From assembly GCA_040954595.2 (NCBI GenBank), contig CM082596.2, positions 6,076,001 to 6,140,000 on the forward strand: a DNA stretch of 64,000 bases, given 5' to 3'. Within the stretch, counting starts at the first letter, position 1, and every line of letters begins with the position of its first letter. The notes under the pieces are model-generated. The model made no database searches. It had not been told where the DNA came from and worked only from the letters and a program-made list of their open reading frames with translations. Positions 29,507-40,719 of this stretch are shown one piece after another. A program made the translations under genes and the position numbers. This DNA comes from Balanoglossus misakiensis. Taxonomy: Eukaryota > Hemichordata.

Positions 29507-30839
29507 TAACACATTGGCCGATATTGAAGCAGAAACAGGTCAATAAATACTTTAAATATTCAATTTGTTTTGCTACCTTTTCCCAATCATTCCATGATCT
29601 CTGATAATGATATGGTTTTGCTTATTAAGCTTAGTTTTCATCCAAATAAATGATACTTTCTGGATTTGAGCCGCAAGTGAGACGAATGTCTAAAGCGGAG
29701 ACTTGGTGTATATTTTACTCTTTTACCAGGGCTATAGAATCATTTCTTTATAACGACTGTAAATGTGTTTGATCACAAGTGAATAAACATCATGACTTTT
29801 TTATATCTGAGACGATTTTTTTCTTTCTTCATGATTGGCAAAAAAAACTTTGGCTTATTTTGGTATTTCTGGTCATAATTATAAATTTTAAAACATAATA
29901 AATGTCGAGAAGAATGTACTGACAAAAGGAATGGGGCTTACTTGCATATTAAACATCACGCACTGAAATAGGTCGCAATATATGTGTATAGCAATTGTTG
30001 TGCCCACAGAGACATTGGCAACTGACTATAAATTACGGAATATACAGTAAAAATTAGCATGCAAGCTGATGGTGTTGACGCAGTATACAATTTTATAAAT
30101 AATGTATTAACACACACGGAGGAGAGCAACAGTTCTCGTAAGTATACATACCACGTTTTGATTTACTTTATTTCATCTTTTTCATTTCTTAGTTGCTTTG
30201 TAAATTGCCCGATTTGATTTTATAGGGTTGTCATGGAAAATAATGAACTATGTGTTATGGTTGATTTTCTGTAATCCGCTGTAGGCCTACCAGTGATCAG
30301 TTTGCGAAATCATAACCCGTTTACTCTGTGAGCGACCAAACATTTATCCTTGGGATTTAACGTATTTATGGGAAACATTCAGACATTTTGAAGAAAATGA
30401 CAGTGCCGTGATACCTATGGTTGCTCGACCTAACTAAATCTACTCTATAGCCAAAGATGCAGTTGTTAAAAACATAGAAACGGGAAGCACCGTGCTCTAA
30501 AATGCATAGACCACAGGCACGCTATTTTTGTGCTTCGAATCTTCCTATTTACGACAGAACCTTTTCACACGCAGCTGTAGCACTTCTATATTCAAGTGAG
30601 CAGCAACAATAAAATTGTAGTTGGCGTAAATCAAGTTCCGTTATCTATATTTAGTTATCAGTGCGTAGGTTGGCTTTGTTCGTATAATCGCTAAACACGA
30701 ACAATTGGTTTTCTGGAACCTGAGCTTTGCGGAAAATATTAAGAACAACAACTTTTTGAGTGATTTTATGCGAATGTTAACAGGTAATGTTCACTTTTGT
30801 CTTCTAGTTCATAACACATACTTCTTAGAAGAGAGAAAG
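29507..30839. other. Spacer with the stranded old 3' end of the P450 gene
   Basis: From 29512 the sequence continues the P450 frame for ten more codons to a TAA at 29544-29546 if the transposon and one TAACA copy are ignored. AATAAA at 29542-29547 overlaps that stop. The rest up to 30839 is AT-rich, has no exon I can support and must contain the promoter of the next gene. Confidence 0.55.
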
Positions 30840-33800
30840 ATGAGGAGATCGAAATCGATCTTGCCAGTGATTTCTGTGTCTTTCTTGACTCTCTGTCAAG
30901 GTGAGTCTGCTATTGGTAAATTGTGGAATATAGTGTACAGGTTTTGGTACTTTTATGTAATAAATAAGAATATTTCTATATGTATAATTTTTACCATTTT
31001 TTCTGTTTTTAATATTTTTGTAGTGGTATTATCAACACGACAGACCTATGATGCTCCGAGTGCGGAACCAATGCAGGAAATTCCCTCACCGGGCAGTTCA
31101 ACTACGATACTCCCTTCAGACGTGGAGGACGCGCCAGTCGTCCGAACAACATCGACATCGACACCAAATCCACCCTTGGAAGCAGTTCCATACCTTTTGT
31201 CCGCAGAGACCTTTACACAATCGTACCTTCGACCCGAAGTGTTGTCAATTGTCCCAACGAGAGGCCCCGAAAGTGGAGGTACTCTGGTTTATGTCCAAGG
31301 CACCAATTTTGAGGCAGACCCAGGAAGTTTCTATGACTGCAGTTTTGGATCTGTAGTCACAGAAGGAACGTGGATTTCAACAGAACTGATCGTGTGCGTT
31401 GCTCCAAAACACACCGTTGGTATTTTCAGTGTCGTCGTCTCTATAAACTACACTGAAATATTTCCATCGGACAATGTAAGTACATTATGTTTCATGCACA
31501 TTATCGTTGAACGCACAGACTGTACCCGAAGAACATCAGCGACTCAGTGATTATTTTTTTCCAGACGGAGTACGAGTTCTATTCAGCCTGCGTAGCTGGG
31601 CAGTGCGGCAGTAACTATACTGATCCCCGTGGTGTCTGTGCGTTGGGAGCCTGCACGTGTGACTTTGCATGGTTTGGCGAAGAATGTGACATTGCAAAGA
31701 GGGCCCCAAAGATCACACGGATGACAGACAAGATTGTGTATGAAAGTCAGCCACTTCGCATTAATCTAACCACTGATGAGGTGGGTATATAACTCGGCAT
31801 ATGTATGTGAGAGATGGGCGGAGGGAGGGATGGGGAGAGAGAGGGGGAGGAGGAAATAGAGAAAGAGAGAAGAGAGAATGATGTAGAGAAACAGAGTGGG
31901 GAAGAGAGAGTGTGGGAATGAGACAGGGTGGCAGAGGAGAGAGGGAGAGGGGGTGCGTGATGTAGGTTTGTGTGTATATTTTTGTCACGGTGACGTGTTA
32001 GCATGTGTATTCTATATGTGATTATATACTTATACACATCCCATAAAACATTTACATGCTCTTTGACAGGGTTCCCAACCAGAGCAATGGCATCTCCTGA
32101 ACAGTCCTGATGGAATGACAGTTGACCCTACAACGGGAATTCTGACATGGGACCATCCTGCAGCAAGAGATGAACCCTATACCATAACCATCACCTGCGG
32201 TAATATTGTGGGAGACGATTCCTTCAACTGGACTCTGACCGTCTATCATTCCTACAATGTAACCCTGGACTACTTGTCTGAAACGTCACCACTGCCGTTT
32301 GCTAAACAAGTTGTCTTAGGCGGGAGTGTGACTTTCTTCAGAGAAGCCCAAGAATCTGTCAAAGTTTCTGTCTGGTAGGTTACAGATTTTTTTTACAGTT
32401 TGGTGAAACCGCACATCTCTGATATGTAGCTAGGATTTGTTTGACGGACCAGGTTTTGGTAATGTGGAGCACTACCCAAGTTCAATGCTAACATGATACT
32501 AAATCATTTGGAAATGTTGCAGGATTTCACATGATGACGTCATCCAAAAGCTTGACACGTGGACGCAAAGTGACAACCGCTTCAACGTTACATATTACCC
32601 AACATTCCATGAAGCTGGGATATTCTATGTGGTAAGTTACTTGTATCGTACAAACTCTATTGTCCGGTAAGCTGTATACATCGTGTACATTGCCATCTTT
32701 ACTCGTTTCTTAAAGGAAGCAAGACATCCAGGCGATGGTGGTGATTTCCAAGGGATGACGTCATGGATGGTCAATGGTATGAGCCTCTTCCCAGAATCTG
32801 TGGAATATCGACGTTACCTTGGTGACGCCTCCTTTGAAGATGTTGCTTCGCTGAAGAATGTTGGACCACTGACTCTCACAGACATTGCAGTCGAAGTAAA
32901 TATCACACGGGCTTATATATTTGGCAGTTTTAACATCACGAGGCGACAGTGGTGATACAAGAATGGTTGGCATCCAAATTAGTGCAAGCTGTCTTTACCA
33001 CACTTCGACTTCATCACCCAATGAGTGGTTTTACGAGTTGTTGGTTTGGGCGTGGCACACACCCTTAAATATATAATACAATATACTTTTTTGTAACTGT
33101 TTACTCTCCAGGTTGATCTCAATGGATTGCCTTTAGACGCTGTTAACGTCTTCAAGTGTGGTGCAAGTGTTGTGGATGCTTACTTCCTAAGGACCTTTCC
33201 ACAATCAGACACTGAATCCGTCTGTGTAAACATGACAGCATCTTCACCTGTGAATGGAAGCTTGGACATTCTCTTCAGAGCCGAGAATGGCACATATGTA
33301 AAACTGAAGTTCAACGTTGTATTCCAATCGAGGGAAGCTTTCTTGCGAACTGCCCCAGAAAGTTTGGAAGGCAGTGTACAGCGAGGTACCCAGCAACTGT
33401 TCGAGGTGAGATCATATCTAACTCGGTCCAAAATACAAGTCGACTACATTTCAAGGTACATGGCAACCAGTTAAAACCGGAAGCTCGGACATGTAATTGA
33501 TTTTTGCAATCGTTTTTATTCATAGGTTGTTTTACTAAATGATGGCTTTGACGGGATTGAAGACCTGCAAGTTTCCCTCCCAGAAAATATAACCGCCATC
33601 TCAGTGGTCTCGCTGAGTTCTGGCGGAATGGCGAACAAAGCTGCAGTAGACATCCCCGGTGGGGATTCTGCAACACTTGTTTTACTGCTATCGCCACCAC
33701 CAGACTTGACCCCCGGGGATTTGTCAGGGAGCTTCCAACTGACCGCAAAGACGACAAACGTCTCGCTGGACTATGCGTTCACCGTGCGAGAGGGACCGGT

Positions 33801-36800
33801 CTTTGATCTGGTCATAGTTGTGGAAGACGAGTACACCTATTTTGGCCAAGAGAAACCCTTGGTCCGCGACGCCGTCGTAACGCTCAGAAACCCACAGGAA
33901 AAACTGGAGTACAGTGCCAAAACTAATTCATCAGGTAAGTGCAATTTTACGCTGTGTGTTTTGATGTAAGCAAGACATAGTCAATATTGTTTAAGTTGAA
34001 AATCATTTTGAACATTCTTATCATAGGAACAGCAGTGGTTGCCAGTATCAGGGAAGCTGTGTACACGTTGAATGTGAGTTCGCCAGACCATGCACCATAT
34101 ACAACTATTATCAGAACATCGCAGATGTCCGGAAATCCGCTTGTCGTGTGCCTCATGAGGACCCCTCTCTCCTACACATGGACTGTGGCTCCTAAAACTC
34201 CAAGGAATGACTATTATATTTCGATGGAGCCGAAGTTTACAGCCGAGGTAACTGATTATGTCAACTCATGCGCTATGTTATATTTCTCAGTCATCGTACA
34301 GATGACGTCACTGATATTTGTCTGTGGCATATGAATACTTTTGTTTCCAAACGCAGGTTTCCATGCCAGTTGTAACAATCGAACCTTCATGGATTGATCT
34401 GAGCACCTATGAAGACAGCGACACCCTTGATAATGAGATTGTGTTCAAGCTAACAAATAATGGCTTGATAGCTGCTGAAGAGGTTGCACTGGCTTTACCA
34501 ACTGATCACCCAACATTGGACTTCGTAATGGTTAGTGGTGGTTAAAATGTATATAATGCCACAATATGGGGGTTCAGATCAGCGAGGAACCAAAAATATA
34601 TTGACACGCAGGTATTTCAAAACTCGTCTAGTATTAAGGAAGAAGACAATGGCGGAACGCAATACTTATAATCGTGAAACCAATGACGTGAAAGAAACTT
34701 ATGCCTGCATAGACTGACTGATTGCACCTGGCATATGTATATGAAGTGTATGCATTTTTTCTCTTTATTTAACTGTAGCCACAAAACAACTCGATTACCC
34801 GTCTGCTCAGCATGACAACGGTTACAGTGCGAGTTGAAGTTCATCAGAAGAACCGACTGCTACGGAGAGACTTGACAGATGCAGCTTGTTACAAGGGTCG
34901 CCTTGGTTACAACTACGTCACAGACGTGCAAAAGAGCGTCAGTTTCTTGGTCTACTTTGTAAGTTCGCCCTTGGAGTGTATCCCCGATTCTCGTAAGTAT
35001 AATTGTCTTAGACTTGAAACTGTTCATGGTAGAATCTCGTCCGCTCAACAACTCTGTACACACCTGTCTAACTCCACAGCAAACTTCATAAAATGACTTA
35101 ACGTATGGTGACTTCTTTCAGGTCCGACAAACCCTGCAGACATTGGGGCACCTGGTAACCACATTTACATACCAATTGAATACACACCAACTACGTACAT
35201 CTACTGCGACTGTGCAGATGCCCTCACCGACACGTGCGTCAGAGAGGAACTGCCGTCACCTTTGAACTGCCTGTCTTCAGATGCCACGTGGAAAGATTCG
35301 TTGCTCTTTTACACAGACATTGTCATGCGGTGTGCGGGTGACGTCACCGGGGGAGAAGCTTTGACGTCAGATGCCGAGAAACCCGCAACATTGGAATCGT
35401 TGTGGACAACTGCCAGGCTTGTGGTTTACCAGTTGTCCGTAGTGAAATTGGCTTCCATCCATTAATAATTGCAATGCTAACATGGAGTCCACCACCCTAA
35501 GTATTAGCGTTGCATTGGTGTTGGTCTATACCCTTGGGATTATGGTCGCAAACATTTCTTCTATCGGTGTTACTTTTCCCAACTTTTGCAGTAGTTAAAT
35601 CGTCCACCAACTAAGTAAACGATTCCCACTAAAATCTCTATTTCTCCAAAGGTGTCTATGGGATTCGGCCGGAACTTGTGGACAGAGAGACAGCGACGCA
35701 AACCCGGACACTTCCGCGGCTCTGTTGGACGCCAGTCTGGCTTTGCAAAGCTTTCACGAGTTAACCTTAGAACTATTTGGCAGTGATCAAATGTAAGTGC
35801 ATTTTAAGATCCTTTGCGAATCTCGACGTGCGAACTTAACCACGTTTGATTCAGTACCACCACTGATTGTAACTACACTTTTTTCGCGAACAGATTATTT
35901 TCGACTAACAACTCCTGGTATACGACATTCAAACTAGCCACTGCTGACTTGAGTGATTCCGCACAACTGTTGACTGCCGACGAGTCCGCTGCGGTCATGG
36001 ATGAAGCTCCTAACATCCCCAGCGGACGAGACTTTGTCGGTCAGTTTATACAACGTTGGAACAGCACGGTGTTTTCGTGGAACAACGGAATTTACGAAAG
36101 TGACGGCACCTCGGATCTAATATCGTACAATACGGCCAAGTATTTATCACTGGTGTTCCAGACTTATGCTGGGGAAGCTAGGATGGTATGTAGCAGACTA
36201 CCTTTGAGATACAGACATGCGCGCAGTATACACGTACCTTTGGTTTTAAATCTCGCTAACGAAAGTGATTTAACTGCTAATTACCTTTCACTTGAATCGA
36301 CTTTCCATCCATGATGCGTTGCACCTCACCATTGGCAAATCTGCAATTGGTCTGTGAAATTAGCGTCTCTATGTTGATGCTTGAGCGTTCATTTCCTCCC
36401 TTACATTTGCAAAGTCATACACACAGCTCATTTCTGAAAGAAGAAAAACGATATTACGATATCATTAATGTCTTTTCTTCCTTTGATTGGCAGGATGGGT
36501 ACTATGACGCATTCAATAAATTTGACTCCGTATTCAAGAAGTATGTGGAGGCCAAAAAGATGGAGGTAAGCGGATTGAAACATTACTGAAAAAAGAGGTC
36601 GACATAACACTATGTCTTAAATTATTTCGAATTTTTGAGACAACATTTGAACCTTATTTTTCTCTCGTATAAGGTTACTTATGGCTGCGCACGTTTGCAA
36701 GTTCAAGTTCGAGAAGATTCGGTGTTTACAGGAGGCGTCTTCCACACCAATGTTATGATTGAAAATTATGAATCCGTGGCTTTGAATGGAATAGATCTGA

Positions 36801-39653
36801 AACTCAAGATATGGCAGTATGGGGACAATTACCAGACGGATGTTACTGAACGTTTCTCATTAAGTGAGTCATGATGCTTATTATCTGTGTAACCTTCCAT
36901 GTTACAGAATAAAGGACCAATTCAGCCAATTTATATCATCCACAAGTATCAGCTATGGCATTTCCCCCGCCAACTATTTTGAACGCACATATGCCTTCCT
37001 ACACCACTACCTGCAGTTACAGCAATACATTAACATTGCATTACAGGTGACCCAGATCTAGTTGGCATAACCTCTGTTGATAGACACAGCACATCTGACG
37101 GGGAAATTTCAGCGTCTTTCCAGTGGTCAGTAGACGCATTGCAGTCCGCGGCAACAACTGATGATACCGTCTACGCAGTTGGTGGAAATGTCTCATACCA
37201 TGTTGGTCAGACCTTTCTGACAGTACCTCTGTTACCCGATATAATCACAATCAAACCAGGCTACCAGCTGCATGTACATTACTTCTTTGCAAAAGAGGTC
37301 CCTGGCAATAGGTTTACCACTGAAGAAGATGAATACATACCATTTAATTTCGGTGTCATGGTAAACAATGGCGGATACGGAACGTTACACAACCTCACAA
37401 TGTTACCACACCAACCAGAGATAATTGATGAAGAGAACAAGTTGCTCAACTTTAAGATATTGGCTTCCATGTTAGACGGGGAACTCACAACACCATCCCT
37501 GCAAGTTGATTTTGGCACTCTACAAAGTACGCAAACGAAGACCGCTTTGTGGTGGCTGTCGGCCAATCGAACGGGGATCTTTTCGAACTTCTCGGCAACT
37601 TTTGCAAATATCGACGCGCTGGGAAATGCAGAAGTGACGATAGCCGAAGATGTGCAGAGACACGAACTCATACACTTGGTCAAGATCGACGCAGGCGTGG
37701 AAGGCGATGATGTGCCGGGTTTCTTGGTCAACGACGTCGGTGATGAAAATTCACAGCCCCACTACCTGTACAATTCTTTCACCGGAAACAGAGATGCAGT
37801 GGTCATCCTTGACACGCATACATCCGATGCCATAAACGAGGAGGGAGACCAGTACAAGTTCCTTGAAATTTCGACGCACCTACAAGAGCAACGTGGATGG
37901 ACGTACACTTCTTTTCAAGTACCACAATCACTAGTCCACAGTACTGTGGTTTCGGTGTCTAGAGAAGACGGCAGAGAAATCATCAGCGACTATAACGCGT
38001 GGATGACTACATCAAATAACGCGTCATTAATTCACATTCTGGACTACTTCACCGAAGAAACGACAACAGTGCTTATTAACTACAATATCTCGCTGGTTCT
38101 CGCCAAAAGTGTACCACCAACCCTCGAAAGTCTCGTATCTGAAGCAGAGGCTGGTGGAGGTTCTTCCATACGCGTACCCACAGTAGACATTGCTGCTCCG
38201 TCAGGAACCGTGATTTTTGCCATGAACGCCAACGGAAGTAGCGGTGGGCATGACTCGTACATTCTGAAGGGAGCCAATGGAACTGAAATGCCGTTTGTAA
38301 TCGACCAGTTGACTGGAAATGTGTCTGTGAGCAGGAACCTCACCTATGACGATGCGATGAGATCGCCATACTTGGTGAAAGTTTGGACACTTAGCGATGA
38401 CGCCACACATCAAAATTACACCATAGAATTAGAAATATACATCATGGCAAACAGAGATGGACCAACATTTACTGAATCGCTATATGACACCGAAGTCGAC
38501 TATGAAGCATCAGTTGGAACTGTCATCTTTGTCGCAAAGGCAAAAGATAATGACACGGGTGACGCCGGAATTGTATCGTACCAACTTCACAGCCCCACTG
38601 GTGGTGACGAACTTCCTGTTGGTATCGACGCCAGTTCGGGAAACATTACCACCACGCGGAATCTCTCGTATGAAGACATCCTTTCCTCGCCGTTCGTTGT
38701 CACGATATTTGCCACGGACGGAGCTGTTCCACAGAAAACCGGTACGGCCCAACTGAGAGTGTACGTCACTGATGGACCAGCCAATAAGATGCCACCAGCC
38801 TTTAATGTGTCCACGTCTGTGTTTTCAGTTGGTGCAGACACTCCATCGGGTTCTGTTGTCATCGCAGTGCAAGCTGAGGACAGCGATGAAGGCGCGGCTG
38901 GTGAAATAACCTACTCCATCAAGGACCACGATACTGATGTCCCCTTTGATATTGACCCAACCACGGGGGACATATCCACCAACAGGAATCTCAGCTACAA
39001 TGATGTCCTCTCGTCCCCTTTCCATGTTAAAGTATGGGCTGTGGATGCCGGAATTCCTCGCAAGAAGACGAGCATCGAACTGGAAATCTATATTCGCGAA
39101 AGCCCTCCCTACGTGGACAAGCCAACCTTCGAAATGCCATATTCATATTACCAGACCGCACCATTTCATACTTTAAATGTGTCCACAGATAGTGACTTGA
39201 TTCCACTGACAACAAATATTATTCAAGCAACTAACTCTCAAAAAACGGCACCGTTAACGGCAACCACTGAACAACTTGTGCGATTGACTCCAACTATTGG
39301 CTTTGTTACACCATCAACAATAACCCAGGAACCAGCTCCCTCGCCCACATTAGGTTTCATACAGCCGACCACGATCCAAAAACTGACCACAAGTCCGTTG
39401 TCAGGAGTTCCCACGCCAAACGTTCTGTTACTTGAGCAGTCAAACCAAGCAAGATTACTTGAGCCTTCAATCCTGCCTACGGGAATTACGACGATGCAGA
39501 CCACAGCGCCGTCATCTTCAAGAACCAAATCAACTCCTACTATTTCTGTTCAAACGTCGACAGTGTCTTTTGAAACAAAGTCACCATCGGCATCTGTGGT
39601 CATTCAGCAGCTACAGACACCAAATCCACAGATGGAAGGAAGCCCATCACAGA

Positions 39654-39736
<83 letters not shown>

Positions 39737-40318
39737 CCACCACCACCGCCGCCGCCATCACCACCACAAAATCAAGGACCAGAATCTCCTGACAATCCTG
39801 GCAAACAACAGGCACCACCACCACCGTCAGAGAATAAGGCACCAGCGATCCCTAACCAACTCCCAAAGCTACCACCACTGCCAAATGTGAAACTACCACA
39901 ATTGCCTGGTAACCTCCCAAAGCTACCCTCACTGCCAAACAAAATACCACCAGCAGTTCAACAAAAGCCAATAGGAGGCCAAACAGAGGAGAAACCAACG
40001 CCGCCAATTGAAAAACTACCCATCGCTCCACCCGCCACAGACAACATTCAGCACTTGCCACAACCCACGTCTTTGACGATGCCAGTCACGCAACAGAATC
40101 AAACATCAACTGAAAGAAATACCACAACTACCACCACCACCAACACCACGACCGTGTACACCACTGTAATTCCGGACAAAAGTCAATCTGTCGAAAAAGC
40201 CCAACAGTTGGCACTTACTGCTCTCACTATAGCCGCTGCCTTTGCCGTTACAATTGCTAATGTTATGTCTGTAGTCTTCGTCGTTTGGATTTGTCGGTAT
40301 AGAGAGGAATATTACTAG
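30840..40318 (+). CDS. Large type I membrane protein: IPT, EGF, Ig-like, unassigned region, three cadherin-like repeats, Ser/Pro stalk
   Basis: Seventeen exons, about 2300 aa: 30840-30900, 31024-31475, 31565-31780, 32070-32374, 32523-32631, 32716-32895, 33112-33405, 33526-33934, 34027-34247, 34357-34524, 34779-34992, 35122-35416 (3' end uncertain), 35652-35792, 35894-36185, 36494-36565, 36674-36863, 37047-40318. Exon 1 is a signal peptide (MRRSKSILPVISVSFLTL). An IPT/TIG domain lies at 31231-31475, an EGF-like module (CALGACTCDFAWFGEEC) in exon 3, and a putative-Ig motif (GMTVDPTTGILTW) in exon 4. Exons 5-16 match nothing I can name. Three cadherin-like repeats lie at about 38170-38450, 38457-38770 and 38793-39108, each with TGN/DI(S/T)..RNLSY-D. 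A Ser/Thr/Pro-rich stalk follows, one helix at 40198-40293 and a short tail ending REEYY. Many N-glycosylation sites are present. A surface adhesion or matrix-binding role is inferred. Confidence 0.82.
31806..31956 (+). repeat. GA-rich low-complexity tract in intron 3 of the large membrane protein gene
   Basis: A purine-rich stretch of imperfect GAGA and GGGA units, about 150 bp, with no coding sequence. Ser/Leu-rich minus-strand frames over it are artefacts of the repeat. Confidence 0.85.
39656..39736 (+). repeat. In-frame (TCA)27 tract encoding poly-serine
   Basis: Twenty-seven TCA codons in a row, all inside the last exon of the large membrane protein, followed directly by CCA/CCG codons that give a Pro-rich stretch. 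Because the unit is a trinucleotide, length variants stay in frame and would only lengthen or shorten the stalk. Other frames give poly-His (plus) and poly-Met (minus), which are not real proteins. Confidence 0.95.
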
Positions 40319-40719
40319 AGGTCAAACCTGAAGTATAGTACTGTAGTCAGTCTGGTTTTCCAGAATAAAACAAACAAAAAGACGCAAAAAGGTGTTATAC
40401 ATGTGATTTTCTTGTTCGTTTGTATTTGAAACTTTCCATAATAACTCGAATTTTCTATTTTTTTCAATGGAAACTTCTGTAAGCAGATAAAGATATGTCT
40501 ATGCTTCCTCTTTGATATTATTCCTGTCTCAAATAAATTAAAAAGAAACATGTGTGGACTTTTTTCTTGTTATGAGTTAATGGTTACGCAGTTCCGTACA
40601 GACCGAGGTTGTAGCGCGGATAATTCTAATCTAGCTAGGGGGTCTGACTATAAGCTGGGTCATGAAGAGGTCAACGTTGTCTATTTTGCGCATGCTCTTT
40701 ACATGATAGGAATTTCAAA
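40319..40719 (+). other. Short spacer: 3' UTR of the membrane protein gene and promoter of TMEM237
   Basis: AATAAA at 40364-40369, 46 bp after the stop, is the likely poly(A) signal of the upstream gene. Only 400 bp separate its stop from the TMEM237 ATG. TGCGCATGC at 40687-40695 resembles an NRF-1 site, and the ATGGCGGCGGC around the start codon resembles a YY1 site; both are typical of TATA-less housekeeping promoters. No TATA box or good X-box is visible here. Confidence 0.5.

Noticed and set aside
39432-39890. Open frames with long poly-His (plus) and poly-Met (minus)
   Set aside because: They are other-frame readings of the TCA repeat in the large membrane protein, whose Ser frame is continuous with the cadherin repeats and the TM helix.
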